Below, one piece after another: positions 1 through 12,854 of a stretch of 64,000 nt of DNA (positions within the stretch are counted from its first letter, which is position 1; the number at the start of each line of letters is the position of its first letter). Under the pieces are notes generated by a model, which saw nothing but the letters and a program-made list of their open reading frames with translations, had not been told where the DNA came from and searched no databases. The DNA is taken from the NCBI RefSeq assembly GCF_020080835.1, contig NC_058158.1:13454001-13518000 (forward strand). Direction: 5' to 3'. Source of the DNA: Cotesia glomerata (taxonomy: Eukaryota; Arthropoda; Insecta; Hymenoptera; Braconidae). A program made the position numbers and the translations under genes.

Positions 1-1700
1 TTTATTAACGTTTGCATTCACTAGAAACTATTACAATATGCATTTAGAAGCTTACTTATCATGCATTTTTAGATGTTAACTTTTTTTTTAACATTATATC
101 ATTGAAAAAAATTGATAAATAATTTACAATATTAACAAAGAGTTCTCAGAAGTTTTCTAATGTTAATATCAATTTCTATAAAACTGCTTATAGGTATCTT
201 GAATGAATATTAAATTTTTTTTTTTGGTTTTGAGTTGATACATAAAATACTAAGTTAATAATATTCGAGTTAAATTTAAGAAAAAAAAATTTCTAAATCA
301 TATTTTGGCTCAAAGGAATTTTCAGAAAAAAGCAAAATATATTAATCCGAGTAAATATTCTTTTGACTAGAAGAAAAGTTATACTTGATGCAAAAAAAAA
401 TATTCTCTTGAAAAGTTTACTTTTGTTTCAAAGTATGAAGCTCTTTCAACTCACAAAAGTCTCCTTTGAATCAATGAAATCTATCTTAAATGAAAATTAG
501 AAAATTTTTCGTCTACTTTCTATAACACAAGAAAAAGTCGAATATTTTTCTGAACTCATTAAAGTAAACATTTTGATTCCTTTGATGGAGATTTTTTTTG
601 GATTAAGTTGAGAATATTTTGAATTTCGAAACTAATATTTAAAACAAGAATATAAAGTTTTTAGAAAAAAAAAAAACGAATTATTGTTAGTTATCGAAAA
701 TTGTTCTTGGTTGGAGAATTTTATGATATCAGTTGAAGATAATACATACTTTTGAATCAAGTAACATTAGTTATCGATCCAAAGTACAAAGATATTAATC
801 TAAGAATCTATAAACCAAAAAAATAAATTATTTAAACAAGGCGAGAGATAGATTAACAACGAAATTGTTTTCTTTGTTCGATAACATTTATTTTTGACCG
901 AGTTAGTCGTTCTATGAGTGTTGGTATTGAAAAATTTGATTTGGAAGGTAAGTTTCTTATTTAAATATAAGAACAATTATTTTCCAAAAAAAAAAATTAA
1001 TTCAATATATTTAATGTTATTAGTTAGAAAAAAATTTCTTAAATCAAAATAAGAAACTCTTTTGGTCCTAGAAAAAAAAAATTTGTAAAGATGATAATTT
1101 TTTTAAAAATGAATACTTGGTTAAAAAAAAAAGTTATTTTATCGCTTTTTCAAAATAATAATACACAATAGAATGTTAGTTCATAAATAAATGCACATAC
1201 GAGGAGGAATATTTAATAATTTGATGCTTCTCAACTTTTAAACATTTCGCTATATTAAATCCTACGAGGACATCAATTCCAAAGCAATTCACATAAGAAA
1301 CGTGCATCGTTTTCTTTACGGCTGATAAAATGATATTGGTAAAAAGGGGGAGTTGTGTTACACCCACTGGGAACGAGAATTTCAGTCTAAGTCACATAAC
1401 GATTATTTTCACATTCGTTGATCCGGGGTCGAGGTTGTCAGTTTAACGGACAAGTATTTTCTCCTGCGTTATATTAATATGTTATTGCAGAAAGATACCC
1501 TCATGAAAGTCGACAAGCGGTATAAAAATATGTCCCACGTATCTTGAGCGGTCAACGAAAACACGAAAAACAAAAATATAAAAAAATATAATGAAATACG
1601 AGAGTAAGATGATCTTGTGTGTCTAAAGTGTAATATAGTGACTGTACGTATATGTAACACTAAGTATCAACATAATACAAACACATATAGCACATACAGC
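1..1700. other. AT-rich DNA, no gene seen
   Basis: This stretch is almost entirely A/T runs and short imperfect inverted motifs. I see no open reading frame worth calling, no RNA gene and no repeat with clear ends. A slightly more complex patch begins near 1260. Confidence 0.6.
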
Positions 1701-4070
1701 TAGTGGTCCATACCAGAGACCGACTGTATTTCGCGCACGAATACAGGGGTTGGTGCGGATATACTACTGGTCGAGTAAAATTCACCAGACGCCATTTGTA
1801 TTAATGAAGTCCCCAACAATGGTACACGCTCGATGAATTATGTACCTATGATCGTGCTGAACCAAACATCGGATTCATAGGAAGGAGAAAATTTTGGTGA
1901 GGGAAAATAAAAGAAAAATAGTTTTCTCGTAGATAAAAAAATAGTAGCTCGTTCATCATACTTTATTCGAGGATAAAACTAAATTTCTCCAAAAAATACA
2001 ATTCCAAGTTTATTAATGTTTTTCAAAAACTTGTCTGACTTTTGAACTTGGTCCAATGTCCAGTTTTTCGTTTAAAATGCTAATATATTTTTATAAATTT
2101 AAAGTAAAACGTAAGTTTTTTGATACCTACACATAAATAAATGTGATGAGTTTATTTAAAACTTTAAACATGACAAAGTTTATGGTGGTTACTGCGTAAA
2201 ACGCAACCCATTATCCAGAAGACACAGTACACATCCATCTCATGGTGGCGCAGATAAAACGACCGCTTTACTTTGGATTACATGAGCGCAATTTACGACA
2301 GACATAGAAGCACCTGTTCATGCTTGAGAAGTAAGAGAGATTGAGGGAGTGAGAGAAATAGAACGATGAGGTAAGAAAATACATGGGTGGAAGAGCAAGT
2401 AAGGGTAAGGGCAAGGTGGTGCCGGCAGTAGCAGACAACGCTGATAGAGGAGCGAGTCACTTTTACCAAGCTCAAGAGATAGGGGATGAGAATAGCGTGC
2501 TTCACAGACGTTGCGGTAATTGAATCTCAGTAAGTCTCTAAGAATACGTATATACATTTTGTAAATGTATTGTTAGTTTCCAAGAGTAAGTGCTGGTGAA
2601 GTTAAAAATATGAGGCAATTTTCAAACTTGAAATTAAATCTTTTGCCTATTTATTATTGTTATTATTATTATTTTTTATTTTTACTTTTTTGGATGTACA
2701 ACTTTTAATGTATAATTGCCATTTTTTAAGTTTATATGCACAGTGCTACTTTTTTTTACGTAGTAATTAACGGGGCTATTTTTATTCATTTTAAAGTCAG
2801 CCTTTTTGCAAAGAAAAATTCTTGGCTCTTATCGAAGCTAGTGGCGGAAATGATGCCGCATGAATCACGACAAGCAGTCGTGGATTTCTATAGAAACACC
2901 TCGTCCACGATTTTACATATTCCAAGGCAATAAATGGCAATCTTCCATCTTTCTGGGGTGAGATAAATACGCATATCAGAATACATTTCTGTATTCATAC
3001 TGTCGTAAAGTAGAACGATTTAAGAGACGCTGAGGTCCGCCTCGGGAGATGCTTTTGGCAGAGATTTTTTTCCACCCAAAAAATAACATCTATAGCTAGC
3101 TTCTCTCTTCCAAGTTGAGAAAAGAAGATTCCTCATCATTCTCTTCTCTCTCTTTCTCTCTAGAATTTTTTTTCCCTTAACACCGTCAGAGACTTCTATA
3201 TCTGATGATAAAGAATTCTCGTTGCTACTTTACTTTTTTACACTCGATTTATTTTAAAATAGCCAAAAATGTCTGCTAATAATAAGTCGCCGGAAAAATA
3301 ATAAATGATTATTTTAAAAACTCTGTTAAATACATAACGGAATTATTTATTATAAAAAATGAGCGAGTTTTCTTGAACTAACAGGTTTGAATTACTGAAA
3401 AGATGATAGCGTGCTCTTCTCTTATATAATTACTTCTCCCTGGAAGAGGGTGTCGCGCATGTGGTTGCTTGTTGGCATTTATACAACCGAAGTTTCTTCA
3501 TCAGTGTTTGTGTGAGTGAGAGTGAGCCTGTTGACACTTTCTGTTCACCCTTCGTCATCATTCCCGTATATCTGCACAAACCAAGCCACGTGGTTTAGTT
3601 GTTGTATATATGCTTACACTTTACACTTACGCTTGCACACAAATGCCGCACAGAGTACAGATATACGTGGTAAGGGTCCCTTTATTAACAGTTGCAGAGA
3701 AAACGAAGTGGGGCAAGAGGGAGGTTATTAGGCAACACGGCAGCACATTCCTCATCCGCGTAACCACGCCACAACGTGTATTATGTAACAACACGGAAAC
3801 GAACCATGCAAGGGTAGATGCAGTCTAGATGAATCTCTCCCTCTATTTCTTTCTCTATCCACTTTCACCGGTAATGAGAGATTGTTTAGCTACTCTCGGT
3901 GGATAAAAATAATGAGATTAAATTATCATCACTGGGCAATTAATTATTTATTCATTTTTACTTATTCACACTAGCTTTAAGTAGAATATACTTCTTGTTA
4001 CTTGAAATTCTTTCACAATTTGCCATTACCTCAGTAAAAAACTTTAACATATCTTTCAATAAACTTTGTT
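1701..4070. other. Unique island with purine-rich tracts, no gene called
   Basis: Base composition is more even here than in the flanks (clearest at 1700-1860, 2210-2560, 2820-3080 and 3430-3850), with GA-rich runs at 2330-2400. No stretch repeats elsewhere in the window. The small frames at 2736-2933, 3516-3731 and 3610-3828 show no recognisable domain and overlap one another, so they are not called. The island could hold regulatory DNA or an exon of a non-coding transcript; that is inference from composition only. Confidence 0.4.
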
Positions 4071-4077
4071 ATCCTTT

Positions 4078-4710
4078 TGCACGCCTCATAGCGCGAAGCG
4101 CGTGAGGTTGTGCTTTATACTCGACTCGTCAAGGTCAAGCAATTTTGTGATCTTTAAATGTCTCTATCACAACCATATTACACTTATACAATAATATAAG
4201 TAGATGTACACGGAGAAAACACTTAAATTAAACCATCTTTTACTTTCTAAAATCATTTCATGTAGCTATTTTGAAAAAAATTTTACGTGGACGTCCGGAT
4301 TTCACCCCATTTTGGATGTACCAATGATTACTCCCGAACAAATTGATATTTCAAGACCGGACTTTTTTTATTAGTTTACGAATGCGATGAACTGGGTCCG
4401 TATTTCATATCAGTAGCCTAGTTTACGTATTTTTTTTTTTTTAAATTGAATTTTTATTAAAATTTATTACGATATAACCGTACAAAGACAAACGAATTTT
4501 TCTTATTTGTCACGTGAAAACTATGGCGCCACTTGATAAAGCTAGATTTTTTTAGACTGCGTGCGCATATAACAAAAAAAAAGGGCGCTGATATTTAAAA
4601 AAAAAAAAAAAATACTCTGTAAGAAATTACTTAATTATAATTTTCTTTTTTTTTATCAGTTACACAATTTATTTTTTCTTAAAAAATGAATGAGCGTTAT
4701 GAGGCGTGCA
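4078..4710. repeat. Candidate element with GCACGCCTCATA terminal inverted repeat
   Basis: The left end TGCACGCCTCATAGCGC is matched by the right end GCGTTATGAGGCGTGCA, one mismatch in 17. Just inside the left end is a GC-rich hairpin (CCTCA, then GCGC-GAA-GCGC, then TGAGG, 4084-4106). Diverged relatives of its two ends occur at 18027-18090 and 45711-45760. The second extends past the right terminal repeat, so the true boundary may lie a little further right, near 4735. No coding capacity is visible. The class is unknown. Confidence 0.5.
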
Positions 4711-4742
4711 CTTTTGGATTTTCCAAACTTTTTTAATATGAT

Positions 4743-5428
4743 CGAGCTCAAAAGTCTTATCAAAGTTCGAGGAAACACAATTTTTTTAATTTACAAACTG
4801 TTATAACTTTCGAATGAATCAACCGATTTTCACGCGGTTGGCGGCAATCGATGTAGTTTTTTGAGCTGTATAAAAAATTCAGAACAAAAAAATTGATCTG
4901 ATGAAAAATTTCGAAGTTATTACAAAAAAACACTTTTTTCGATTTTTTTCGACAACGATATCTTACGAACGCATCAATCGATTCTGACGTTTTTCGTGGC
5001 GATCGATGGGGGTTTTCAAGGTTAAGAGCTGATTAGTTTTTAAGACCGATCGGTCCAGCCAATTCGGAGATATTTAAAAAAAATGAAAAAAAAAAAACAA
5101 CTTTTTTTTCACTTTTTTTGCATTTTCTTGAAATCTACCGGTCCGAATTGGTTCCAACTCACAGGAAATCTAAGTTTGGCGAAGCTCTTTCTAATGACAC
5201 CAACCGCGATGAAATCGGTCAAGTCGTTCAAAAGTTACGAGAGGTTTACATACACACACACACACACACACACATACAGACGTACGGACATCATCGTAAA
5301 AATAGTCAGGAAAGCTTCTTAGGGCTTCCAAATGTCGAGATCTGTTGAAACCTCGATTTTTGCAAAACGGGGTAAAAACAATATCCTCCCGATTTTTCGA
5401 AAATCATTGATTTTCTTAGCGGAAAGTT
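4743..5428 (+). mobile_element. Family A repeat, copy 1 (5' truncated)
   Basis: This copy shares the internal order of the other family A copies: a GAGCTC block, two related modules around CAACCGATTTTCACGCGGTT and ATCGATTCTGACG, a (CA)n tract (5252-5274), then a conserved 3' part ending in TTAGCGGAAAGTT. The 5' motif AACTTCCCGCTAA is missing, and the copy starts abruptly against the preceding repeat. It is diverged from the copies at 36.3 and 49.2 kb and has no coding capacity. See the copy at 49221-50141 for the family structure. Confidence 0.75.
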
Positions 5429-6731
5429 AAAAATTGGAGAATGACTTTTGGTTCTTTGTTGAATTTAATGTTATCCGGTTATCTATCCATAAATCCATCA
5501 AGAAGTTATCTGTGGACACGGTTCCAGTTGGACGAATGGAGTTGTCTAATTTCGTGGGCTACTCTGCACGGAAAATTATAATTTATAGCTAATACTATTT
5601 CGAATTTTGTAGTATCAACAAATAATCAATAGTTTTTATTATTAAAAGAATAAATTTCGAAGTTTATAAATATGCAGAAAATCCACATTCGAGTATTGAA
5701 TATTATTGTAAGTTTGTAGCATTCAAAAAAGTAATATATAATAATTAATCTAAATAAGATGCTTTAAAAAATGTCAAAGAAATCGTCAAAATTTTTTTTA
5801 TCAATCGTGTTTTTCTATTCAGATAAAATTTTTGAATCATCTTGACAGTAAAAATGAAATGAAACAACTATCGTATGCTGAATCAGACAATATGGTGTAT
5901 GATATAAAAATAATAAAATAAATAGCACGAGACAAAAGTAAGAATAAAAGAGAGAAAGAAACCATAGATAGGAAAAAGACAAAATGAGACAAGCGGGTAA
6001 CTACCCTTTACAATCCGCACACCCGTCGCCCACAAATAAATTTTACCTCTCTCTAATTGGCCTTTCTTCTATTTTCCCCCTTCTATTCTGCGATCCATTC
6101 CATCTCGTCTTCTCACTTCTCTCGCGATTTCTCCGTCTCGTTCTCCAGCAGTCACGCGGCAAGCACACCGTAACCGGGCAGGGATCCAGGAAACGTTCAC
6201 TCCAATCCACCCCCATAGTTTCTTCGTCTTTCTTTTTCCAACGTGTCTATACCGGTATCCTCTATATACCCATTCTTACACTACTCATTCTGTTCTTCCG
6301 ACTCAGTGCAAATTATTAGAATTATTAGAGATTATATAAGCCGCAAAGTGTCCGTTGGTCCGGGAGAACTTAATTATGAATTAAGTTAACGCTTTTGGCT
6401 AGATAATGTATAACTTTACAAGTTATTCCTCCAAGGAGTTTTGCTCCAGGGTTCTTGTTGATTCTTTCTTAAATCTTCTACTGAACTATAATCACATATT
6501 TGATCGTAATTAATTATATTAGCAAATTACAGACGGTGCACAGTAAAAATATTGTGTAAAATTTATACTATTTATGTTAACGCTCGAAAAATTTCCAATA
6601 ACCAAGTTTCAAGTTCTAAAATATTTTTATAAATTTTTAAGCTCTTCTAGTCTTTTTTGCAACTAAATTAATTACTCTCAGGTCCACAATGATTTGAACT
6701 AATTAGTGTAATTGCAAAAAAGTCATTTATT
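5429..6731. other. Mostly unique sequence, no gene called
   Basis: AT-rich DNA surrounds a more GC-balanced patch at about 5980-6320. That patch contains a 111-codon frame (5984-6319, +) rich in Leu/Phe/Ser/Pro with no recognisable domain, most likely a chance frame in a pyrimidine-rich strand. Nothing else is visible. Confidence 0.4.
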
Positions 6732-6859
6732 ACATAAATTATATTTTGAGCTCGAAAATCTAAAAAATGTCATAAGTACAATTTTAAGCGTCCAGGAATG
6801 GAATTAGCGGGAAATTGCAGGGATGGCCTTTAGGGTGAACCGTTTTTCTAATTTTTTTT
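6732..6859 (-). mobile_element. Inverted family A 5'-end fragment
   Basis: This segment is the near-exact reverse complement of 7053-7178, the 5' end of family A copy 2. It includes TTAGCGGGAAATTGCAGG and the GGATGGCCTTTAGGGT block. With the neighbouring copy it forms a ~125-bp-armed inverted repeat around a ~190-bp spacer (6860-7052). Confidence 0.8.
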
Positions 6860-7052
6860 TCAAGTTATAGGCGATCAAAAATATGTTGATTAAAAAATTT
6901 TTTTCTCAGACACTATCGGTTTGACATTTTTAGTATCAACAGGTAAAACGTGAAGCTTCAAAATAGCTATAATTCTGTTTTTTTTTTTTAATCCCCATCG
7001 GACCAATAAGTCATGAGTTGTTAACAATGTCTTTTCGCATTAATTGTTATAA

Positions 7053-7595
7053 AAAAAATTAGAAAAACGGTTCACCCTAAAGGCCATCCCTGCAATTTCC
7101 CGTTAATTCCATTCCTGGGCGCTTAAAATTGTACTTATGACATTTTTGAGATTTTCGAGCTCAAAATATAATTTATGTGATATTTTGAGCTCGCTGAGTT
7201 CAAAGAAATAGTATTTCTATGCATTTGAGCTCTCCCAGCTCAAAAGTCTGATAGAAGTTTCATAGAACACTATTTTTGGAATTTTCAAACCGCAATAACT
7301 TTTGAATGGATCAACTAATTTTCACGCGGTTGGCTGCATTCGACGCAGTTTTATCATCCTTATGAGTTATTTTCAGGTTTTAATTGGTCGAACCAAAAAT
7401 TTCGGAGTAATCCCGAAAAAACACTTTTTTCGGTTTTCTTTCGTTCACGATATCTCTCGAACGAATCAACCGATTTCGACCAGCTTGGTGGCGATCGACG
7501 TGGTTTTTCAAGCTTAAAGGCGGATTAATTTTTGAAGTTGATCGATAAAGCCGTTTAAAAGTTATTCCAAAAAAACCACTTTCAAAACCACACAG

Positions 7596-7628
<33 letters not shown>

Positions 7629-7760
7629 GACATAGTGACAACATTGCGGGGGTAGTCAGGAAAGCTTCCTATGACCTTAAAACGTCGAGATCTGATGAAA
7701 ACTCGATTTTTGCAAAACGTGGTGAAAACAATAACTTCCCGATTTTCTTAGCGGGAAGTT
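7053..7760 (+). mobile_element. Family A repeat, copy 2 (both ends present)
   Basis: It begins with an A run followed by ATTAGAAAAACGG and CCATCCCTGCAATTTCCCG and ends exactly in TTAGCGGGAAGTT. The last 28 bases (7733-7760) fold into a 9-bp-stem hairpin. An internal (CA)n tract lies at about 7595-7624. The two diverged internal modules (about 7300-7430 and 7445-7580) are present. No coding capacity is visible. The frames on either strand here come from the repeat and the CA tract. Confidence 0.85.
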
Positions 7761-10070
7761 AAAAATAAGTAACATTTAGTTCATAAAAATCACCAATAAA
7801 CATTTTTAATTTCCCGTTCTTAAAGCATATATATCTAAATTTTCTTATTCAAAGTCATCATAAAATATATTCACACTGAAAAAGTTATTCAAGTTTTTGT
7901 ATAAAATTCTTTCCATGAAAATCACTTGTCCTAATGCACAACATGAAAGTTTCTATACTAATAATAATAAGCAAAATAAAACACACGGCACACGTTACCT
8001 CGAACTTCACCGGTATAAAGTCTGATATTCTTTGTCTGAGGGAAAAATTTTATGCAATACGAGTCATCACACCCTCTACTTGGTGTTTTTATTATTTCGG
8101 GATCGACACGAACCTTGAAAATCCAGAGCAACTTGTCCACGGCAAGACATTCACTACCTAACGGTAGATCGTGGGTTTGGATATTTGCGGAAGCACCTAC
8201 CAGGCTATTCTCTGTTACACCGCTAACTTTTTCACACACTTAAAAATAAAAAACAACAATACCTGCATTTTTATGTAAGTGTAACAGTCTCCTCAAGAGA
8301 ATCTGGACTATATGCTTCAAGGCTGCTTTGATTTTTCGAGTCACCCGGAACTAATGAAGGACCACGGTCGTAAATTTAGAGCAGCCATAGGAGGTATCTT
8401 AGCACCCCTTATCTTCCCCTATTTCCTTAAACTCTGTGAGCAGAGTAAATTTTTTTTTAAACTCCACTTTATGTTAAATGCTTTTTTATTTATTTATTTC
8501 TTCAAGGTCGAATTCAACTTTTTTCTTCCTTGATTCTTTTACCTCGATTCAAAGAATACTGATTATTACATTTATTACCATTTGTATTATCAGAACAGAT
8601 ATATTGGTTGTATTAAATCTTAGTAGTGTTCAAGTTTTCAGATAATAAACGTGATCGTGATGAATATCGAATTTATCGAGTTTAATGGATTGAATATTCT
8701 ATCTTTTTTTGTTGAAATTATCTTTACTGAAGAATACATAAATTACTTCTGGAATGCTCGAGATCGCTCTTTGCAGAATGTGTGTTTACAGCATAATTGT
8801 TTCTCTATCTATATGAATTGGAACTTTTGAAGTTAAGAAAATATTTTTTTGCATTAGGATTGTTAACATATAAGGCTTTTAATGTTTTAAAAATGTGAAC
8901 ACATGAATTCAGGTCATTTTTTTATTGATTTTGTATTTTTTTTGTTTTTATAGTAATATAGTAATTTAAATTAAATAATTTCTCTGATCAAAATCTTAAT
9001 AATATATATGTTTCAAATAATGACAGATTAAAAAGAATTAAAATGTAATTTTTTAAAACGAAGAAGTTTCATAGTACTAAAAAAAAATCACTTCTTCTAT
9101 AATTATTTTATCATTGGACAATAATTTATTTTCTAAAAAAATATTTAAAATAAATATTATCATTTTTTGCGCTTAAGACAGTAAATCGATTTTACAACTC
9201 GAAATAAAATCATTTATTCTTAAAGTTAGATTATTTTACCATAAAATACATTCTTTTCCCTTTCAGCCATACAAGCCATACATAATAAAGACATTTTACT
9301 CATCTGTGTCAAGAAGATGCAGTATGAAAACGAGAGTTAAAAAGCTAGTTGATCGCAAAACAAAAAGCACAATAATTATAATGGTTTCCCGTACGACTCC
9401 CTGGGGAGTGACGGAGTTCATTACAGTACGAGAGTGAAAGAGCGTCGAGTTAATTTGTAATCGTTTGAGTGGTGAGTCGATGGGCGCGCCTTAAATTGAG
9501 TGGTACTAGATTATACCGAGTATTAAAGTAGTACAAGGGGAATATGATGATACAGAAAAAAGTGTTGATGTCAAAAAAATATAAATTGTTGCATATTATA
9601 GGGGAGAAACCACTATGGTTACACAAATCAAGCTCACAACACTACACACATGCCACCGGTGAAATATAATTTGTTTTTATATGTACAGCGCAACTATTAA
9701 AAATGCTCTTTAAAATAGTGATTCAGTGGTAATTTTTTCATATGTTGAAGTAATTCATGCAAGAAAGTTCGATAGTCCTTGGTAAAAGAGTAGAATGATA
9801 ACAATGTGCCAAGATTCCCCCAAGCCAATCAAATATTCTTTTATTTCGAGAAATTCACTCTTAGATCAATAAATTTAAATTTTTGGAACAAGAAAGAAAA
9901 GTTTATCATTCAAAAGCTTTGCGAATTCAATGAAACACTTTACCATTTTCGAACAAGATTTGTTTATTATTCATCTAAAAATTTCTTTCTTTTGCATTAA
10001 GATACACGGTTCTATTTTTCAAGATACCATTAAGTTTCTTTAAAAATTTCCGCATTATTTTTATTGTCCA
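7761..10070. other. Mostly unique AT-rich sequence, no gene called
   Basis: The stretch holds one tRNA-like fragment (see 8128-8190) and a more complex patch at about 9290-9530 with a GGCGCGCC site near 9484-9491. Nothing else is recognised; the remaining frames are short and of low complexity. Confidence 0.4.
8128..8190 (+). repeat. Degenerate tRNA-like segment, possible SINE remnant
   Basis: The order of parts suggests a decayed tRNA-derived SINE head: an anticodon-arm-like stem (CTACC-TAAC-GGTAG) followed by ATCGTGGGTTTGGAT, which resembles a degenerate Pol III B box (consensus GGTTCGANTCC). The A box is not clear and no acceptor stem can be formed, so it is not a tRNA gene. Confidence 0.3.
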
Positions 10071-10214
10071 TAAGGTAAAAACTCCAATATATGATCATGT
10101 ACCAGTATATGATCACTCCATGTATTTGTATACCTATATTTGTGAATATAGATATACAAATACATGGAGTGATCATATACTGATACGTGATCATCTATTG
10201 GAGCTTTTACCTTA
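10071..10214. mobile_element. 144-bp palindromic MITE, intact copy
   Basis: Nearly the whole element is one hairpin: TAAGGTAAAAACTCC at the left pairs with GGAGCTTTTACCTTA at the right, and the stem continues through the TGATCA and ATGGAGTGATCAT blocks to a short loop around 10140. A second copy lies at 52735-53097, split by another MITE, so this is a dispersed family. It has no coding capacity. A full-length RNA would fold into a ~65-bp hairpin. Confidence 0.85.
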
Positions 10215-10949
10215 TCATCAAAAAAAAAAAAAAAAAAAAAAGATTTAAATACGTTTAAGAATATGTTGAAGTGAAAATTTTTAATAAAAACAATTTTTTT
10301 TCGCTATTTTAAATGAAGAAACTTGTTAAATCAAGAAAATTAATAAAAATAAATTATAATTAGATAACGATAGTTTTTCTTTGATGGAAAATTTTATTGC
10401 AGCAATCTAAGACAATCCACTAAAATCAAGACAACCGGTTGTCTTCAAAATAATTTCTTTTTGATCAAGAATATCTTAAATCAATATACTTTTTCTATTA
10501 GGGTTGCTTTACTCATGCGCGCTATTTTATTACTGCCCTGTACAGATTGAAAATATAAATTAAATTTGAAAAATAAGTTAAAAAAGTGTTTGTCTCTGTT
10601 ATTTTTATCGTATTCCCTTGAAAACGTAGCAATAAATCAGGAAAGAAAATTAATGGAGATTACAATAAAGACAGAAAGATCTAAAAGAAAAAAAAAAAAA
10701 AAAAAAAAAACAAAAACAAATGTTAAACATACTTACACTTCTGACATTTAGTCTCTATACATTATCGAAGATTTAAGGGAGTAAAATGTTGTACAGAGTG
10801 AGTTACGACTTCAGCATCAAGTGACGGTAGTTTCAGTCTAAGACTGGTATATTTCGATAGTGATAAGGAAAATAAAGAAAGTGAAATGCTAGAAGAGGAA
10901 AAGAAAAAGGAGTAATAGAAGGGGAAGAGAATAAGAAAAACGAGGGAAA
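10215..10949. other. AT-rich DNA with two poly-A tracts
   Basis: Poly-A runs lie at about 10219-10241 and 10688-10710; otherwise this is AT-rich sequence. The 61-codon frame at 10566-10751 runs through the second poly-A tract and is not credible. Confidence 0.5.
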
Positions 10950-11560
10950 TGCTTACAAGAGAAGGAGAAGAATAAGAGCGAATGCTACCAAAGAAAGATG
11001 GAGAAAGTTATAGGACGGGGCATTTGTGAGGGGTGAGTGTGAGGGGTGGAATCTAGCTCGCGGTACTCGGCAGCAACGCCAAAGAAGAAGAAAAATAAGG
11101 GGTTGTTCGGCGCCGCCGCCCCGTGCTTGGCTTGCAAACTGACTTCCGTCCTCCGTGCGACTATTCAGACGCCGCTGTCGGGTTTTTACAACAAACTCAA
11201 CGGCAGTAGCTGAGATGGAAATGGTGAGCTGAAAGAAAAGAACAAGAAAAATAAAATGTTCCTTGGAAGAAAAAGATGTAGTGAACAAGTACAGAAAAGC
11301 GGTTGTAAGAGAGTGAGGTCAATGAGAAAAGAAGCTAAATATAGTCGAAGCGCCCATAGAAAACTACTCGCCGACCGGGACACATACTCCGTGCTACAGG
11401 CATTTCTCCGGCAACTACTTCGAGGGCAACCAGCGTTTGTAATATATCTTTCAGTCTTATCTGCCGCTCAATGTTTACTGCCTGATAGACTCTGGTGATA
11501 GTGCGAGGGGGTGGCGACGGCCACCATGAGACCAAAACTCTCTGTCAACCCCCAAACTTC
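10950..11560. other. GC-richer unique island
   Basis: Composition changes sharply: a purine-rich stretch (about 10860-11060) leads into GC-rich sequence (GGCGCCGCCGCCCCG near 11109-11123). Overlapping frames exist on both strands (10953-11288 -, 11256-11498 +, 11335-11535 -), as expected when stop codons thin out in GC-rich DNA, and none shows a recognisable domain. A promoter or regulatory island is possible but unproven. Confidence 0.35.
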
Positions 11561-11675
11561 TTTTCCAGTCACTTATTTTGTGTATGCCGTTATTTGTGTC
11601 ACTGAAGAAAATATTTCACGAATAATACGAATATTGCAGAAAAAGCATTACGGTTGGAAAATAAATGGACAATGA
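11526..11675 (+). CDS. Possible 49-codon small ORF with strong start context
   Basis: An ATG at 11526 sits in the near-ideal animal start context GCCACCATGAG, at the end of a small GGTGGC/GCCACC hairpin. It opens a 49-residue frame to a stop at 11673-11675. The predicted peptide has a hydrophobic stretch around residues 14-25 and a basic C-terminal part. I do not recognise it. It sits at the edge of the only clearly GC-rich unique island nearby. A chance ORF is at least as likely, since 49 codons is not remarkable. Confidence 0.15.
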   Translation: MRPKLSVNPQTSFPVTYFVYAVICVTEENISRIIRILQKKHYGWKINGQ

Positions 11676-12854
11676 AAATGAAGAATAGATATTCTTCCTA
11701 TTTACACATAAAGGTGACTCTTATGAGCAGAAAAAAATATCCTTTTCATAGCTATCTAACGGATTGCGAATGTAGCATTGTAATTGGTATTATACGCATA
11801 AAGATGAACATGAAGATTAATAACTTATTACCACGATTCAATGGTATCATGAATATATCAAACGGTTTCTTGTTATATAGCAAAACGGTTCGTGTTAATC
11901 TCTATCCGCAGCTTTAGTATGATATAATAATACTCACCAATAAACGTTGAATAAATATTTGATATCTTTTATTGATCAAGTTCAAGTGCATGTTGAAAGG
12001 TCAAACAGAAATTTTTAGTGATTTTTACCGGTATTCTTGCAGTGATTGAGTTAATAAATTTTATTATGCTTGCATTGGAAATATACATGATAAGAATTTA
12101 AAAAAGTTCTAGCAACAAATTTTATCGAAGTCCACTAAAAATAAATAAGTTTAAAGTAGTATAAGTGTACAATGTCCCACCATTATCGTGATTTTAACGG
12201 TAATTTTTTGAAAAAATTTCTTGCCATGTACCAATTATTTCCGTGTGTGCATGGATTTATCCAAATATATGCATTACGTTGATGATGAGAACCATAAAAC
12301 AACAAAAATGCTCTAGACAAGGTTATTTAATTTTTCTAGGAATAAAAGTGATTTAGCGCTACCTACCTGTTCAAAATAGTGAGAATTTGTTATCTTACCA
12401 CGACATTTCTTATATACTGATAAATATCTCATCATTTGTGTTATTCCCGTTTTCTCCGAAGAACTTCTAGAGAAATAACTAGCTCTATAAGAACTTTTTT
12501 TTCATATGATTTCTTAAATTTAAGAGAATAGATATAGTTTAAAATAGTAATGTAAAAAATTTAAATATTTCGTTTATTAGCATCAATAAAATTTTAAAGA
12601 GAAGGTCAATTAATCAACCAAAAATCGAAATGATATAGTAAAAGCAAAATTGCCATTTTTCTTGTGTCACTCAATTGGCAAAAAAAACCAAATTGTCGCC
12701 ACTCAATGGCTGCTAATCTCACGTGCGAAGTACGTTTTATTGTTCACTGATACCTGTTACATTCGCTGTATATGTAGAAAGGTTGCTCAGTTCACATGTT
12801 TCATCTGATTTTTTCATCCATGCGGGGTAATCATTGCTATGAATCGTATGTAGT
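11676..12854. other. AT-rich DNA, no gene called
   Basis: The 87-codon frame at 11654-11917 (+) has no recognisable domain. I see no repeat with clear ends until the foldback element at 12855. Confidence 0.5.
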
